From positions 284,619,533 through 284,683,532 of the forward strand of contig CM041778.1 in NCBI GenBank assembly GCA_023374045.1: a stretch of 64,000 nt of DNA, written 5' to 3'. Each line of letters opens with the position of its first letter. Positions within the stretch are counted from its first letter, which is position 1. Shown in pieces: positions 10,826 to 23,400 of the stretch. The notes under the pieces are model-generated. The model had not been told where the DNA came from. It did no database searches and worked only from the letters and a program-made list of their open reading frames with translations. This stretch comes from Limonium bicolor (taxonomy: Eukaryota > Streptophyta > Magnoliopsida > Caryophyllales > Plumbaginaceae). The position numbers were made by a program, and so were the translations under genes.

Positions 10826-12000
10826 GTGATGAGTCGGGCCGAAGCCGAGGCCGAGGCAGACGTGCTGGCAGGTACCTTCACTGTCCTTGGTACTCCTGCT
10901 CGTATTCTTTTTGATACTGGGGCTACTTATTCTTTCATAACTGATAGCCTAGTTGGGAAATTGGGGATAGAGATTTGTGAGACTCCTCCTATAGCTGTAT
11001 CTATACCATCGGGACGTGTAATCACTTGTAAGAATGTAATGAAAGACATGAGTATAGACATCAAAGGGGAACAATGTGTAATAACTTTTGATCCAATTCG
11101 CCTTGACCGACTTCGACATAATCCTGGGGATGGATTGGCTGAGCAAATACAAGGGAAGGATAGACTGCAGCGAGCAGAAGATTATTCTCAGAGGACCGTC
11201 GGTACGGAGAGTCTCATACAGAAATGTGGAGGAGAAGCCCGGAGTGAAGCTCGTCTCTGCCATGACAATTCTCTCCCAAGTAAAGAAAGGACAGCAAGCA
11301 TACCTCTGCTATGTCCAAGACCTGAGCCAGGAGCTAGACGAGAAGAAGGAGATCCGAGTAGTAAGCGATTTCCCAGATGTGTTCCCAGACGAGATTCCGG
11401 GTATGCCGCCAGACCGAGAGGTGGAATTCAGTATCGATCTTGTGCTAGTGACAGCGCCGATCTCGATAGCTCCTTACCGGATGGCACCTTCAGAGTTGAA
11501 GGAATTGAAGACCCAGTTGGAGGATCTTTTGGATAAGGGATACATTCGCCCTAGTGTATCTCCTTGGGGAGCCCCAGTCTTGTTTGTGAAGAAGAAAGAC
11601 GGGAGTATGAGGCTATGCATCGACTATAGGGAGTTGAACCAGATCACAGTGAAGCACAGATATCCCTTGCCGAGGATAGACGACCTTTTTTACCAGCTAC
11701 AGGGGGCAGGAGTCTTCTCGAAGATTGATTTGAGGTCGGGTTACCATCAGCTCAGAGTGACAGAGAGAGATATCCCGAAGACAGCTTTCCGGACCAGATA
11801 TTGGCACTTTGAATTCTTAGTGATGCCCTTTGGACTGACTAATGCCCCAGCTGTCTTTATGGACCTCATGAACTGCATCTTCCACCCTTACTTGGATCGG
11901 TTCGTGATGGTTTTCATAGATAACATTCTTATATATTCCAAGGACGAGCGGGAGCATGAGGAGCACTTGAGATTAGTATTGCAGACATTGAGGGTGGCGG
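10826..12000 (+). pseudogene. Element B protease and reverse transcriptase, truncated
   Basis: The aspartic protease has the motif LFDTGATYSFI (active D-T-G) in one frame up to about 11090. A one-base frame change moves the rest into the frame that carries [10 protein letters not shown], typical of the PR-RT junction in Tekay/Del elements. RT then shows [32 protein letters not shown] (catalytic Asp present) and MPFGLTNAP. The active-site box reads [10 protein letters not shown], where the second Asp of the usual F-x-D-D is Asn, so the enzyme would be dead. The frame runs past RT straight into LTR sequence at 11994. The thumb, RNase H and integrase are deleted. Confidence 0.9.
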
Positions 12001-12734
12001 TAACGCCCTTTTGGATTTTGCAATTCCCCTGCGACTTAGGTGAAGTGTTTTAGTTGGTATTACTTTATGGGAATTATAGTTGTGATGGATATTTGCTCAT
12101 TGTTTAAGTGACCTTTCGACAGTGTTTATGTGTATCGGTTGAGGTACTAATTCATTGAAATGATTTTACCATTTGGTTGCTACGCTATTATGTTCATTTT
12201 GATGTTGATTTGGTTCTGTTTTAGCTTTTGAAAATGCATTCCAGGACCTGTCCGAACGTCCGTCCGGACATCTATGTTCGGACAGGCCCCGAGAGTTTAA
12301 AGAAATTTTCTCTGTTTAGTCGCGTCCGAACTTCTGTCCATACGAGGACGAGGTCGACTTACTAGTCTCGACTCATGTCCGAACTTGTAAGCTCGGACCA
12401 ATGTTTGGACGTGCGCGTAAGAATTTTCGGACTTTTGAAACTCACTTGTGTCTGAACTTCGAAGTCCGGACACAAGTTCAGACGTCTTTGGTTTCAGACT
12501 TTTCAACTGTCGACTTGTGTCCGAACATCAATGTCCGGACACAAGTTCAGACAAAGGGATTTCCGTAGTTTAACTTCTCGGCTTGTGTCCGAACTTCCCA
12601 TGTCCGGACACAAGTTCAGACTAAGCTTGTTTTGCACTTTTAGGATTTGTTTCGGATCCGTTTTCGAAGTCGTTTTCATCGTTAGATTCGTAATTTAATT
12701 ATCTATGGTTTAGGGTAAAATCCAGGGTGTTACA
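11994..12734 (+). repeat. Element B 3' LTR, 5'-truncated
   Basis: This matches the 5' LTR from GTGGCGGTAACGCCC (8517 onward) to the terminal GTGTTACA, so about 1.7 kb of its beginning is missing. Its palindrome array (12251-12630) matches the 5' copy except for a loss of about 27-33 bp that removes the 3' arm of the second unit near 12340. Confidence 0.85.
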
Positions 12735-12758
12735 AGTCGTTTGTTATGACAATTATGC

Positions 12759-13275
12759 TTTAAACCATGCAAAGACTACTAAAATAAGTGTTTTAGACGT
12801 TGGTTGCCTGTCGTTGACAAATCTTGAGGGTTGAAAGATAGTATATTCTTGATAAATGAATATCATGTCAAGATCATGGATAATCTTATTGAATCTTTCT
12901 CTACTTAATGGTTTTATGAAGATGGCAGCTAGTTGATTTTCAATTGAAATGTATTTCAATTAAACTAATTTCTTCTCACAACAATGTCTAAGAAAATGAT
13001 GCCTTTTATCAATGTGTTTAGTAAGTGAGTGATGCACTAGTATTGTCACACATGATATGTAACATACCTATTTTGACATCATAGTCACCAATTTGTTGTT
13101 TAAACCATAGGAGTTGTGCACAACAGCTTGCTGCTGCTATGTATTCAGATTCAGCAGTTGAAATTGCAACACTTTGTAGTTACTTGGATCCCCATGCAAT
13201 TAAGCTTGAACCATAAAGAAGGCAGTCCCTGACGTGCTCTTTCTGTTGGTTATGGATCCACCTAAGTCTGTATCT
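12759..13275 (-). pseudogene. Copia RNase H and Pol C-terminus
   Basis: The minus strand encodes YSDTDLGGSITNRKSTSGTA, then after a stop and frame change VAISTAESEYIAAASCCAQL and the C-terminal ENQLAAIFIKPLSRERFNKI. These are the conserved copia RNase H blocks (YSDxDxxG, RKSTSG, STAExEY and the DQLADIFTKPL-like end). At least two stops and two frame changes break it. The usual Asp in 'LADIFTKPL' is Ala here. Confidence 0.85.
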
Positions 13276-13444
13276 GAATATCTTTTGTTGGAATATAATT
13301 GTTCCTTCATCATTTTCTTCATGATTGGGTTGTTGACCTGTCGTTGACTGGTCGGGCATGAGTTCTTCAGCTGGTAACTTATCTTTGTTGTTGTCTATGC
13401 GGTCTTATTTGATTAACTTAAATCCAAAAGCTTTTTCTTCATCA

Positions 13445-13810
13445 GCTCCTCTCATCACGTGTCATGAAATTTTGATTCTCAAATTCAGAACCATGATCTG
13501 ATCATAAAGCCTTGATTTTAAGATTGAATTGAACATGTACTTGTCCTGCAGATACTTGAAATTTCTCAAAGACTTCATCCTTGGAAGCAATAAAGATTTT
13601 CCACACAAGGCGTGAGTAATCATCAATAACAAATACAAACCAGTTTCTTCCATGACTTCTAATCCTCTATGGTCTACATAGATCCATGTGAAGTAGTTCA
13701 AGTGGTAAAAGCGTACTTGCAATATTCTATTTTGAAGGAAGATTTAGTTTGCTTATTTCTTACACACGCGGCATAAATGAAGACCTTTCACCAATTGATC
13801 TCTGACTAGT
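13445..13810 (-). pseudogene. Copia pre-integrase and integrase fragment
   Basis: The minus strand gives QLVKGLHLCRVCKK (end of the pre-integrase zinc region) and then MDLCRP, a stop, RIRSHGRNWFVFVIDDYSRL and VWKIFIASKDEVFEKFQ. This is the first catalytic half of copia integrase, where 'DLCGP' and 'VIDDYSR' are conserved. The second and third acidic residues are not present because the sequence is deleted after this block. Confidence 0.8.
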
Positions 13811-14879
13811 TTTCTTAGCAACAATATGCTAACTTGCCCTAATCTTTTGTGTCATAACGTAGAATCATCTTTTGACGCAGTTAGACATGGAAGATTTAAA
13901 CTGTCAATATCTTCTAGACTTGTTATGTATACATTTTCCACCTCTTTCCTATTAACATTTCCTTTTTGTTACTCAGACTACAATGTGTGGAATAGAAATG
14001 AGTTGAGTTTCCTTTGTTACAAATTTGGGATACACTAAGTAAATTAAATTTTAACCCATCAACCAGGTTGACATTGTTAATAACATAATGAAAAGCCAAC
14101 CATACCTACAATGATTTACCATTTTGGTTGTCGCCAAAGGAAACGGTTCCATGGCATCCTGATTCGAGTGAGAGAGACTTCCACTTGTCTCCTGTCATGT
14201 GTTTTGATAACTATCTATCAATGTACCAGCAAGGATCCTTTCCCACTTGATTCTGCACTTAGCAAGTTAGTTCGTGGGATTTGGGTCCCAAAAATATTTA
14301 GGCCCATTATCATAAACGATCTCTGTTCTATGATCCCTTTTTACCACTCATTTTAGTCCAATTTTTCTTAATTGTCAGTGTCGCATGAATCGAGTTCTAT
14401 GACATCTAGAGGTGTGGTGACCTGGTTGCCTGCAGAGGTGATGGACCCCTTGCCGATAGGTGCGCACATGGTACCCGATCGATTGTCTACCACTTCATTT
14501 GGGTGTTCTAGCAGTTTTCTCAAGTTCTACACATTTTTCTTTGAGGGATGCTAGTTCTTTTTTCTTTTTTCTTTTTTCTTATAGCTAAAAGTAGAAATCA
14601 TCTCATCCAATTCAGGTTGTTTTCCTATCTGTAACCTTTCATGAGCAGCAAGTATTTCGCAGTAGTCATCTCACAATTTTCTCAACGCATCGTTAAGTTC
14701 TACTACCTTGTTTATAATTGAGTTATTCTTTAGATCTTCAATTTCATTTTGAAAACTCCTTCTTTTCTCTTTCAAGTACTTCGAGTTGATCTACTAATAT
14801 GAGAGAAAATTTTCTAAGTCCTGGAAGTTCAACATTCTGAATCTTTCTTCTAAGTTGAGATTAGTTTACCTTAGTAAGA

Positions 14880-16006
14880 TTCTCTTCTCCGTCAGATTCT
14901 AATGCCTCCTTTTCTCGTGCCATCAAGCATGTGTCCTTAATGAACAGATGAGCTTTCTCATCTCCTGATTTATCACTATCTATGACTTGATCGTCATCAC
15001 TGAGCTTTGAGTCTCCCCATGCAGTGATGAAGGCTTCTTTTTTTTTATTTCATGTTGAGAGGCTTTTGGACAGGTCTCCTGACTCGATCGTTGTCCTCTC
15101 GGGGTCGCTGTGGATACTCCTTGATGTGATGTCCACGTTTTGAACATCCAAAGCACTTGTTGTTGCTTTTTTTTGGTGATCATCCGATTCCTTGGAATCT
15201 CTTCCTCTTCTCATGTTGTTTCTAACGAATTTCCTGAAGTACCTTTTGGTATATAGAACCATTTCATCATCATCTGCTTCTGATCCAAATTTCTCACTTT
15301 CAGCTACTTGTAGGGCTATGCCCTTGCCTTTTTCCTTTTTCATGTTTTCAGAGTTCCTTTGTTATAGCTTGAGTTCAAACGCCATTAGTGATCCCAACAT
15401 TTCAACCAGAGACATCTTTGAGAAATCATGGACTTCTTGCATAGCATTGACTTTGCTATTGAAGGAAGCAGTGAGTGATATGAGGAATTTCCTAATCTGA
15501 TCCACGTTTGAGATAGTTCTACCAAGCACAAGCATCTCATTGATTAGCTTGGTGAACCTAGTGTGCATTTGAGAAACACTCTCTTTCTCTTCTTTCTTAA
15601 ATAGCTCACAGTGAGTGAGTAAACTCTTAATGCGAGTTTTCTTGATTTCATCATTGCCTTCGTAGGTAACTTCCAATGTTTCCCAGATCTCTTTGGCTGT
15701 TTTAGCATGGAATATCTTGGAATATTGCTCGGGAAGTGATGCATAATGCAAGATTCTTACAGCTCGTGTATTGAATACTAACTTTTTGATATGATCGTCT
15801 GTCATGTTGTCTACAGATATGTCTGATCCTTGAGCATTTTGAAAAGTGTATTCTCCTTGAGTTATCACCCTCCACATTCTTGGATCACCGGATTTGATAT
15901 GAAACTCCATCTTGTTCTTCTAATAAGTGTAGTTTTCTCCATTGAAGAGTGGTGGTTGATTTGGGGCCGACCCTTCTTCTGATGCTAGTAGGGATGAGTG
16001 AGACAT
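14880..16006 (-). pseudogene. Copia gag, broken
   Basis: The frame starts at an ATG at 16006 and reads PPLFNGENYTY followed by a stop (where relatives have Trp), then KNKMEFHIKSGDPRMWRV. The UBN2-type capsid continues through KEIWETLEVTYEGNDEIKKT to about 15362. After frame changes a zinc knuckle appears as CFGCSKRGHHIKEYPQRP: Cys, Cys and His are kept but the last Cys is Tyr. Further on, GDEKAHLFIKDTCLMAREKE fits the linker before protease. The Trp-to-stop and Cys-to-Tyr changes are both G-to-A on the coding strand. The first 28 codons are often missed because of that stop. Confidence 0.85.
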
Positions 16007-16044
16007 TAATCCTCTTCCAAAGTACTTAGTTGTGTAGAAGAGAC

Positions 16045-16058
16045 CCACTCTGATACCA
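16045..16058 (-). promoter_or_regulatory. Copia primer binding site, tRNA-Met
   Basis: The minus strand reads TGGTATCAGAGTGG, complementary to initiator tRNA-Met, two bases from the LTR end TTACTTTCA at 16061. This sets the minus orientation and places gag directly downstream. Confidence 0.8.
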
Positions 16059-16060
16059 AT

Positions 16061-17117
16061 TGAAAGTAACTAGTGCTCCGGATACGTCCTCGACCGGTCG
16101 TGGACGTGTCATTCGGTTAGACGAGTTTAATGGTTTAAGTAGAAAGACAATAATTTATAAACTAGAAACTCCATTTCGATTGAGAATTTACACTCTAGAA
16201 ATTCACTCAATCTCCCTCCGCCCAACCTATGGACACCGGGACAGTTTTGGACTTATCACCAAAGTCCTCTACCCTCTTCTGACTGCAGGCCTTTGGTTCT
16301 TCAACCGTTCCCCGACTAGTCAATCTACTAAACAGAGAAGTATTGAGTTGAATACATAGTTTAACCACACACACACACACACACACCACACACACACACA
16401 CACCACACACACACACACTCAGATGCACACAGTATGACTCACGCTTGTACTTGTTGTTCTTCTTTTATGTGTGTGTCTCTTATATATTCAATACAACATG
16501 CACTGAATATATATAAATACATCAGCAAGCTAACTTATAGCAACCAATCTATAATAAGCTATTCACTAGGAGTCGGTTTGCTTTTCCCGCACAGCAGTGG
16601 CTCTGCTCAAGGTAGGCTGATCACCAACTTGATGGTAGGCATAACCAAGACATGTGTCGCTCACTGGTTGGACACGTAGTAAGCAAGAGCTCAAGTGGTC
16701 GCTTGCTCTTGGTGATGTTAACTTGCCTAGCCTGATGGCTTCATTAATGTTGTGAATTAATGACTCTTTATAGTTTCAGATTATGTCTTGTTTTCTTGTT
16801 CATGATTATCTTTCTTCAAAATGCTTTGTCGTGAACTCTACCAACCTCGCATGTGTTGTTTGTTAACTTGTTCCCAATTAATATATCTTGCATTCTTGAA
16901 CATTTCTGATGCTGAAAGTCGTTGTTGTGTTGTGCTGGTGTTTAGTGTGTACTAGGAGCTCTGTTGGAGCTCTGTAGACATGTGTCTGACTAGTACGACA
17001 CTACTCATGACCAGAGTGTGCTTGCAACCTTGCGTGCTAAGCCACTTTTTTACCTGTTTAGCTGATCTTCATACTTAGATAAACATGTTAGATAAACAAC
17101 ACAGGTTTGTTATCATC
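16061..17117 (-). repeat. Copia 5' LTR
   Basis: The LTR ends (minus) with TTACTTTCA next to the primer site. Its start is placed at TGATAACAAACC near 17117, but the sequence just beyond also looks LTR-like, so the outer end is uncertain by some tens of bases. It contains a (CA)n tract and TATATAAGAG near 16480 as a possible promoter. Confidence 0.55.
16365..16418. repeat. (CA)n microsatellite
   Basis: About 54 bp of near-pure CA dinucleotides with two CC interruptions, inside the copia LTR. The minus-strand Val/Cys-rich ORF over it is a product of the repeat. Confidence 0.95.
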
Positions 17118-17560
17118 AAAATCTAAGGAACTTGACTTAACATCTTCCACATTTTATTTCCATCAACTGCCCCTCAAATATCTCTAATTGCATTTTACTC
17201 AATAAAGTTTCTATTATCTAAGATATATGCAAAAACTATCAGCATAATAACTTTTTCAATGGTTCAGTATGTCCAATACATACAACTTACATATCCTCTA
17301 ATGTCTACATGTATATATCTTATTACCCATCTGCCATAGGGTGAAAAGAAAACTATTCTTTAACTTGAGTTATATAACCTTCTAAAATAGGTTCAAACGT
17401 AACATAATATGGAAATCTTTCACAATACACCTCATATTCCTTATATACATATTCCTCAATTGGCTAGCATATCAGGTATACCTAAAGGTTTTATTAAACT
17501 TGTAATACTCTTAACTCAACTTAAATCTCATGGAAAACATTCATTCCCAATTCAGCACCT
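17118..17560. other. AT-rich non-coding spacer
   Basis: No gene or recognised repeat. CAAGTTCCTTAGATTTTGATG on the minus strand beside the copia LTR resembles copia PPT-LTR borders, but no second LTR follows. Confidence 0.4.
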
Positions 17561-18127
17561 CACTAGTAGAAAACTGGCCTACTTCGGCAGTTGTTTAGGG
17601 CCTATTTCGGCGAGCCGCCGATGTGGAGGCCACCGAAATAGGTGTGCAATCCTATTTCGGCGGTTGTTAGCTAGGAACCGCCGAAATAGGCGCATTTTTA
17701 GAACAAAAACAACACCTATTTCGGCGGTTCCTAGCTAACAACCGCCGAAATAGGTGTAATTTTAAAAAATGGTTACTGTTGCCCCGTCTTCAACCTCGCT
17801 AGTTAGGGTTGCAAATTTTCAGAGGCGCAAAGATGTTCCTTTCGCCAGTTTAGGTTGCAAAATTACAGAGGCGCGGAGAAGAGAGTCGTGCATAGCATGT
17901 TCCTTTTTCACCAGTTCAGGTTGTAGACTTACCTTGAGGTGCAGAGCATGTTTCCTTGTTCGCTAGTTCAGTGTTGAGGTGAAGAAAGGCACGCAAAACA
18001 TGTTCCTTGTTCTCCAGTTGCAAAATTACCTATAGTGAAGAGAATGAATATATTCGCAGACACAAACACGACAATGAAAATGCACAGAGCATGTATGCAT
18101 TAATAAGTTAAGTTCGAGTATATTACA
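17561..18127 (+). mobile_element. CACTA terminus with CCTATTTCGGCGGTT repeats
   Basis: Starts CACTAGTAGAAAACTGG at 17561 with CCT before it. Subterminal repeats CCTATTTCGGCGGTT and their complements AACCGCCGAAATAGG alternate from about 17600 to 17755, including one long inverted pair around GTTAGCTAGG. From about 17810 to 18040 there are three to four diverged repeats built from GCATGTTCCTTxTTCxCCAGTT and GGTTGCAAAATTAC. No transposase is visible. The element is cut at 18128 by the end of a minus-strand LTR. It differs in subterminal repeat from the 6586 element, so it is a different CACTA family. Confidence 0.8.
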
Positions 18128-18980
18128 TGTAACACCCCCAATTTCCTACCATTTTCATTACTTAGATTACCCTTGACTGTCACAGCGGAAGACTACTTAT
18201 CTCAGGGGTGTTACCGCCACATCCACACCTAAAGTGGATGATAAGGCTACTCACTTGATTACTACACCATTTACAAGATTAAGTAACTTAAGGAAGTCAT
18301 TAAACATAATTTACAATATATTACATAAAGTCCTTCCAAAGATGTCACACCATCTTTTACAAAAGTTCCTCCACTACTACATCACCTTCTCCATCTATCT
18401 TACACACTTACTCCATCTTCCCCAAAATACCACTTTAACCTTCCAAAAGCCAAAACCCAAAAGTTGTTAGAGTTAACATATTAGACATCACGTGGAGGAG
18501 GTTTAAAGAACTTCCTAACTACTCCACTGGTAAAACCCTCATCCTTGCTTGCGTACATAGCTTTTGATATTCAAAAGCTTTCACTTGAGGTTTAGTTACA
18601 AAAACTACTTCTACTCCTTCTTTCAATTCTAGTGAGTTTACTAAGTAAGTAGCTAGATAGTGACCAGTATTGTAATCGTCCCTCTCCAGAGGTGCCATCC
18701 ATCTGTCATTACTTTGCAACCAGAAATCACATACAAATACAGAAAGGGGTTGCAACCAAAGTTAGAGAAACTGAGTAAATCCCACTTTAACTTGTAAAAT
18801 TAATTTTAGTGAATATATAAAACCTTTGATATAATAAAAGAACACACAACAATTCATACACACAATATTTCTTCCAGAACCACCATAATTGATTCCTCAG
18901 AATCACCACAACTAACTCATCAATACAAACACAGTTTACCTTTTTCCATCCGCCTATTACAAGAACAATGATATAATTAT

Positions 18981-20463
18981 TGAAATACCCCAAACCTAAG
19001 TATGCTAAGTAAACATCAAATTATGATGTAGTAAGGCTATAATATGCCTTAGAAGGATTGGTAGACAATTTAAACCAAGGAAAACACAAGAAAGTGCCTT
19101 AAGGGCAATCAGGGCAAAAACGTGCTCTAAGCTTGGAGTGACTTTGATTAGCACCCAAATACCATTATAAGACTTTAGTAATATGCTAATGGACATTTTA
19201 AATCAATTAGCAAAGAAAACCAAGCTTGAAAACAAGTTAAAACACAAAATGTGCTTTAAGAAGTCTTAAAGCACATTTTTGAGAAATTGTCTTAGAATTG
19301 AGTTTTGAGTGGCTAAATGTCCATCATTACTCTTTAATCAACATGTGTACTAATTAGTATCACATTAGGAAGCCTAAATCAATGGGAAATCAAAATTTCA
19401 GAAATATGTGCACTGATTAGTGAATAGTGCCAAATAGTGACTAGTTTAAGTTTTAATCAATATAAGCTAATTAGTTGGTCAACAAAGACCATGACTTGCC
19501 TTATTTAAGATAGGGGGGCGGTTTTCTAAGGATGAGTCACAATGGACTTCATCAAATAACGGAAAAAGAAGAGATAAGTAAAGAAAGTTACTATTTACTT
19601 TTATAAAGCAAATATCCTTATTAGCCTACCTCTCTCCTCTCTTCTTCATTTCCCCTTCTTCTTCCACGGTTTTCTTCTTGTTCTCTCTGTTCCAAACCGT
19701 GCCCAACCAGCTCCATACTTGTTTCATCTTCAAATGTCCATAAGTTACTCATTTTAGCTCCAAATCAAAAAGTGAGCATAGATTATTCTTAGTTAGCTCA
19801 AGCTCTAGCTTTCCATCTTTACAAAATTGGAAAAGCTTCATTTTGGAGCCATGGGAAATCTCCATTGATGGAGGAAAATCAAGTTTGAAGAGCTCATTAG
19901 CTTCTCCATTCTCTTAAGGTAAAGGAAATGTAAGAAAAATCATGTTTCCATCACTTCCTCACCATGGCCGAAAATTTACTACTCATGGGGCTTTGTTTTT
20001 ATGCCTTGTTCTAGCTTGTTTTATTCACCAAGGACTAGTGGAGGTCCTATTTCATTCAATGCCCAAGTCTACTTTGAGACTTCAAAGGTAATCATCCACT
20101 TTTATGCTTTAGAACACATTTCTAACCTAGGTTTTCATTCCTTGAGGTTAGTATATTGTTCAGTACTCATGTGAGTCATTGAATATTGGTTAGAACATTG
20201 GCAAAGGAAGTTTAAGTGGTGGCCGAGATTCATGCAAGAAGAAGGTCTAAGGAGGAAGTTAAGATAAGCTTGAGAAAACAAGGTAAATTACTTACCTAAT
20301 GGTGGTTTAAGGTTTAAGGAATGAGTTTTAGATGGGTACCAATGTAGCCTAGGGCTTACATTAGGTAATGGGTTATGTAACCTAAGAAAAAGAGCTTAAA
20401 TAAGCTTGTGAACTTGTGACTAAGGAGCCAATGGGAATGAGTTAGTAATATAAGTATAAGATG
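18981..20463 (+). repeat. Element A 5' LTR, truncated
   Basis: Near-identical to 24008-25480. Similarity stops abruptly after GTTTAAGATG/GTATAAGATG at 20463. A TATA box, TTATAAAGC, lies at 19601-19609 and is followed by a pyrimidine-rich CTCTCCTCTCTTCTTC start region. The missing 3 kb would hold the palindrome array, the end of the LTR and the primer site. Confidence 0.85.
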
Positions 20464-23400
20464 ACTGGAAGATATCCAACTTGGACACCTTAAGGCAAAC
20501 ACCTAATACGAACTTATCCTTATTTGCTAAAAGACATAGGTCTAATAAAATGACAGTATTGTCAAAGTCATTAAGTAACCTCAGATCACCTGAACAACTT
20601 CCATAGCAGGAAGCAGGATGCAACAAATTACCATGAAACCCGATACCACATTTAGTGTATAACCTAACGGTGGATAGTGCTCAAGGAACCAGAATCTTAA
20701 GAGAATGACCTGCAGATGAGTAAGAACACAAATAATGAACTGAGACATTAAGTACTAAGAGCCTACGAGCCAAGGATGTTAACCACATCAGAGCCCGAGG
20801 TGCAGTAAGTTATAAGAGAGCTTGTTTAAGCCACGAAGGGACTACAATTTGTAGATATGAACGGTTACCAAACCTATAACTTAGATTGGGGAGGAACATT
20901 ACCAAGAAAGGGTACCAATGAGAAAATTGAGATAATGCTAAGGACATGAGCGGAGGAAGAACCATGCCTTTTAGGGTGGGGATACCTCTCCTTGTTGTGA
21001 GGCCATGAGTGGGAATGAACCCCTCAAAAGGGCTTTCACTTATTAGAGATGCAATACGCTTTTATTAGAGAATGGAAACTGTAAACTTGAGATTACCTTA
21101 GAACATATCAGTTACACTTGAATAATAAGGAAGGCTGCAAAGACAGACCTCATGTCTAACACCCAGAGATAAACATTGAGATTCCACATTATGACACGTC
21201 AAATGACCAATGCTCAGAAGAGCTTGTGATTCAGTGGATGACTTCTTCAGTAATCAGTTGAACTACATGGTAGATAACATCACTAAGGATGAAAGAAAGC
21301 GAAAGAAATTAGCCTACTTACGAATCTGAGATTGGAGCATAACATCTTCATATCAAGAGTCAACTATTTTACAACACGGTACGACAACCGCCAATACCGG
21401 AATGAGAGAACTCCCAGTGTGTTTACACCAAGAAGGGATTGATTATAAGGTAAGACATTAGAATAAATGAGTAAGAGGTGCACCATCAATGGGAACACAG
21501 TAAGAGCCAACTACCACGGTAGTAGTGGTCGTGAGATAATGGTTAGAAAGGTGGATTAAGTCATGGTGCGCGCAAGTAAGGCGACCATTATGTATGAGCC
21601 GTCAAATATTGACACTAAGGCAATAGATTTATGAGTTAAGACTAGTATAAGTAAGGAAATAAGATGGTAGACGAGCTGTGCATTGATGCCAGTAGTCTGG
21701 ACCTCGTTAGGTAAGTTCACAGGAAGCACACTATCCATTCCTTAAGGAACTGGAAGTGCATTCCTAGTAGCATAAATATGAGAAACAAGATAAGAGGCTC
21801 TACGGAAAGAGACCTCAGATATTAAGTGACCGAATCAATACGGAATACATGAAGGAGCTAGAGCATACCATACCCAAGAACAAGTTGGACTTCCCTTGAT
21901 TGACTTCAAGAAGAACAAATAAATGTTATTATGGAAATGAAAGAGGAGATCGACAACAGAATACTTCATAATTAGCAATAGCTAAACGGGTGACGGACAC
22001 TATGAGTTTACAAAACGAGACGTGGGACGATGCACCCCACAGGGGCTTGCAGGCCTGACACGCTCATTTATGAGTTAGTTGGGTAAGTAGTAATGTACCA
22101 GTAAGGTACCCCATGCATGTGAACGAGTGGTGTAAGGAACAGGGAGGTAGTCGACTCCGTACCACGGACAACGACGCAAGATCAGACAGAACAGCTACTA
22201 CCACAACAGTCGAGAGGAGAAGAATTCAGTGAACCAGCAACACAGAGGACACAGAGAACAGATAATTAAGGACTATGAAGTGCGAAGAGCACGGATTGTT
22301 AAGTATAGACATTGGACATGTCTTAAGATGTAAGGGATTAAGACTGTAAAGCGCAATGAGCACTAAACAGTAGTTTCAGATTAGGAATCATCTCAGACCA
22401 AAGGTCATCATTGGAGGGAACGATTTAGACATTTGAGAAAACACTAAGAGTATGAACATTAGATCTCTAGGGAGACTGGATAGACGAGCTACAATCATCA
22501 AGGCCGTGTATATATAAAGATAACACGTGACCATTGAGGGACCTTTAGTGCTAAACCATAAGCACGCAGAAGAGAAAGATATCCGATACTGTAAAAGGAT
22601 AAGAGAGGCAAATAAACCTAAAACTATCAGAGTCGCGCAGCGGAAGCTAGCAGACCACTACCTTTGAGATTAGACCAAACTAAGTTACAGGAAACGGTAT
22701 AAGTACCGTTAAGAATCCTCGATACAGAGACTAAGTCACTTCTGATCAAATTATAAGTAAGATAGATGACGTGGAAGCTAGAATGCTGGTGAGAATTCAA
22801 GAATGTGATGGTGTTGATTACGTGGGCGTAATCCATTTTAAGGGGGGTAGAGCGAAAAACCCTTATCGTATGTTTGAGTACTTAGTACAAAACTACGGTG
22901 TGCATAGCACACAAAAGAATATTAGAAATGTTTTACACAAAACATTTTGAGATAAATCATGGTATTGCACACAGAAGATGTGAATGCCATACATATTAAG
23001 TACCTGTCTTGTTAACTCCGGTGGTGAGTACAAGTAAGAGAATTAAGGAAAAGGATTAAGGAGACTTAAGAAATAAGGAATATATGAGGTATGAGCGATA
23101 TGAGACTAGGGTTGTTAGATAAGAATAAGATGACACTATGAGATATCATCTGATATGAGTATGAAGAAGGGAAATGGTAATGCTATGAGACATAAGATGG
23201 TGAGAAATGGTATGAGACTGTAATAGAACTTAGTAGGAAGTTAAGCCCTAGGGGTAAGTACTAAGAGATGAATTGGGAATGTTTGATGGACTGAGTCCAC
23301 ACTTTGGAGATGTATTGATTATGATTAGAAGAACTAAAAATATAGAAAATTGGACATGAGTGAATTATTGGATGTTGAAAATGACGGGGAGGTGGGAACT

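Larger units (their letters stand above)
6815..12734 (+). mobile_element. Element B: Tekay/Del-like Ty3/gypsy retrotransposon
   Basis: The element is bounded by TGAAATACCC at 6815 and GTGTTACA at 12734 and flanked by AGTCA (6810-6814) and AGTCG (12735-12739), a 5-bp TSD with one mismatch. Order: 5' LTR, tRNA-Met primer site, gag, protease, RT, then a truncated 3' LTR. RNase H, integrase, PPT and the first ~1.7 kb of the 3' LTR are missing. The deletion joins RT directly to the LTR at 11994, where a short GTGGCGGTAAC-type match could have mediated it. The long LTR, Met primer and RT motifs suggest a chromovirus of the Tekay/Del group. The loss of integrase removes the chromodomain that would settle it. 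Confidence 0.8.
12740..17117 (-). mobile_element. Decayed Ty1/copia element
   Basis: Read on the minus strand, the order is LTR (16061-17117), Met-type primer site, gag, pre-integrase, a short integrase piece and the RNase H end. Only about 200 bp separate integrase from RNase H, so most of integrase and nearly all of RT are deleted. The 3' LTR is not seen; the element stops where element B's right end lies. The order integrase before RNase H is diagnostic of copia. Confidence 0.8.

Noticed and set aside
17118..17150. Copia PPT and second LTR start
   Set aside because: The phrase looks like a PPT border on the minus strand, but the primer site at 16045-16058 shows the adjacent LTR is the 5' one, and no pol lies to the right.
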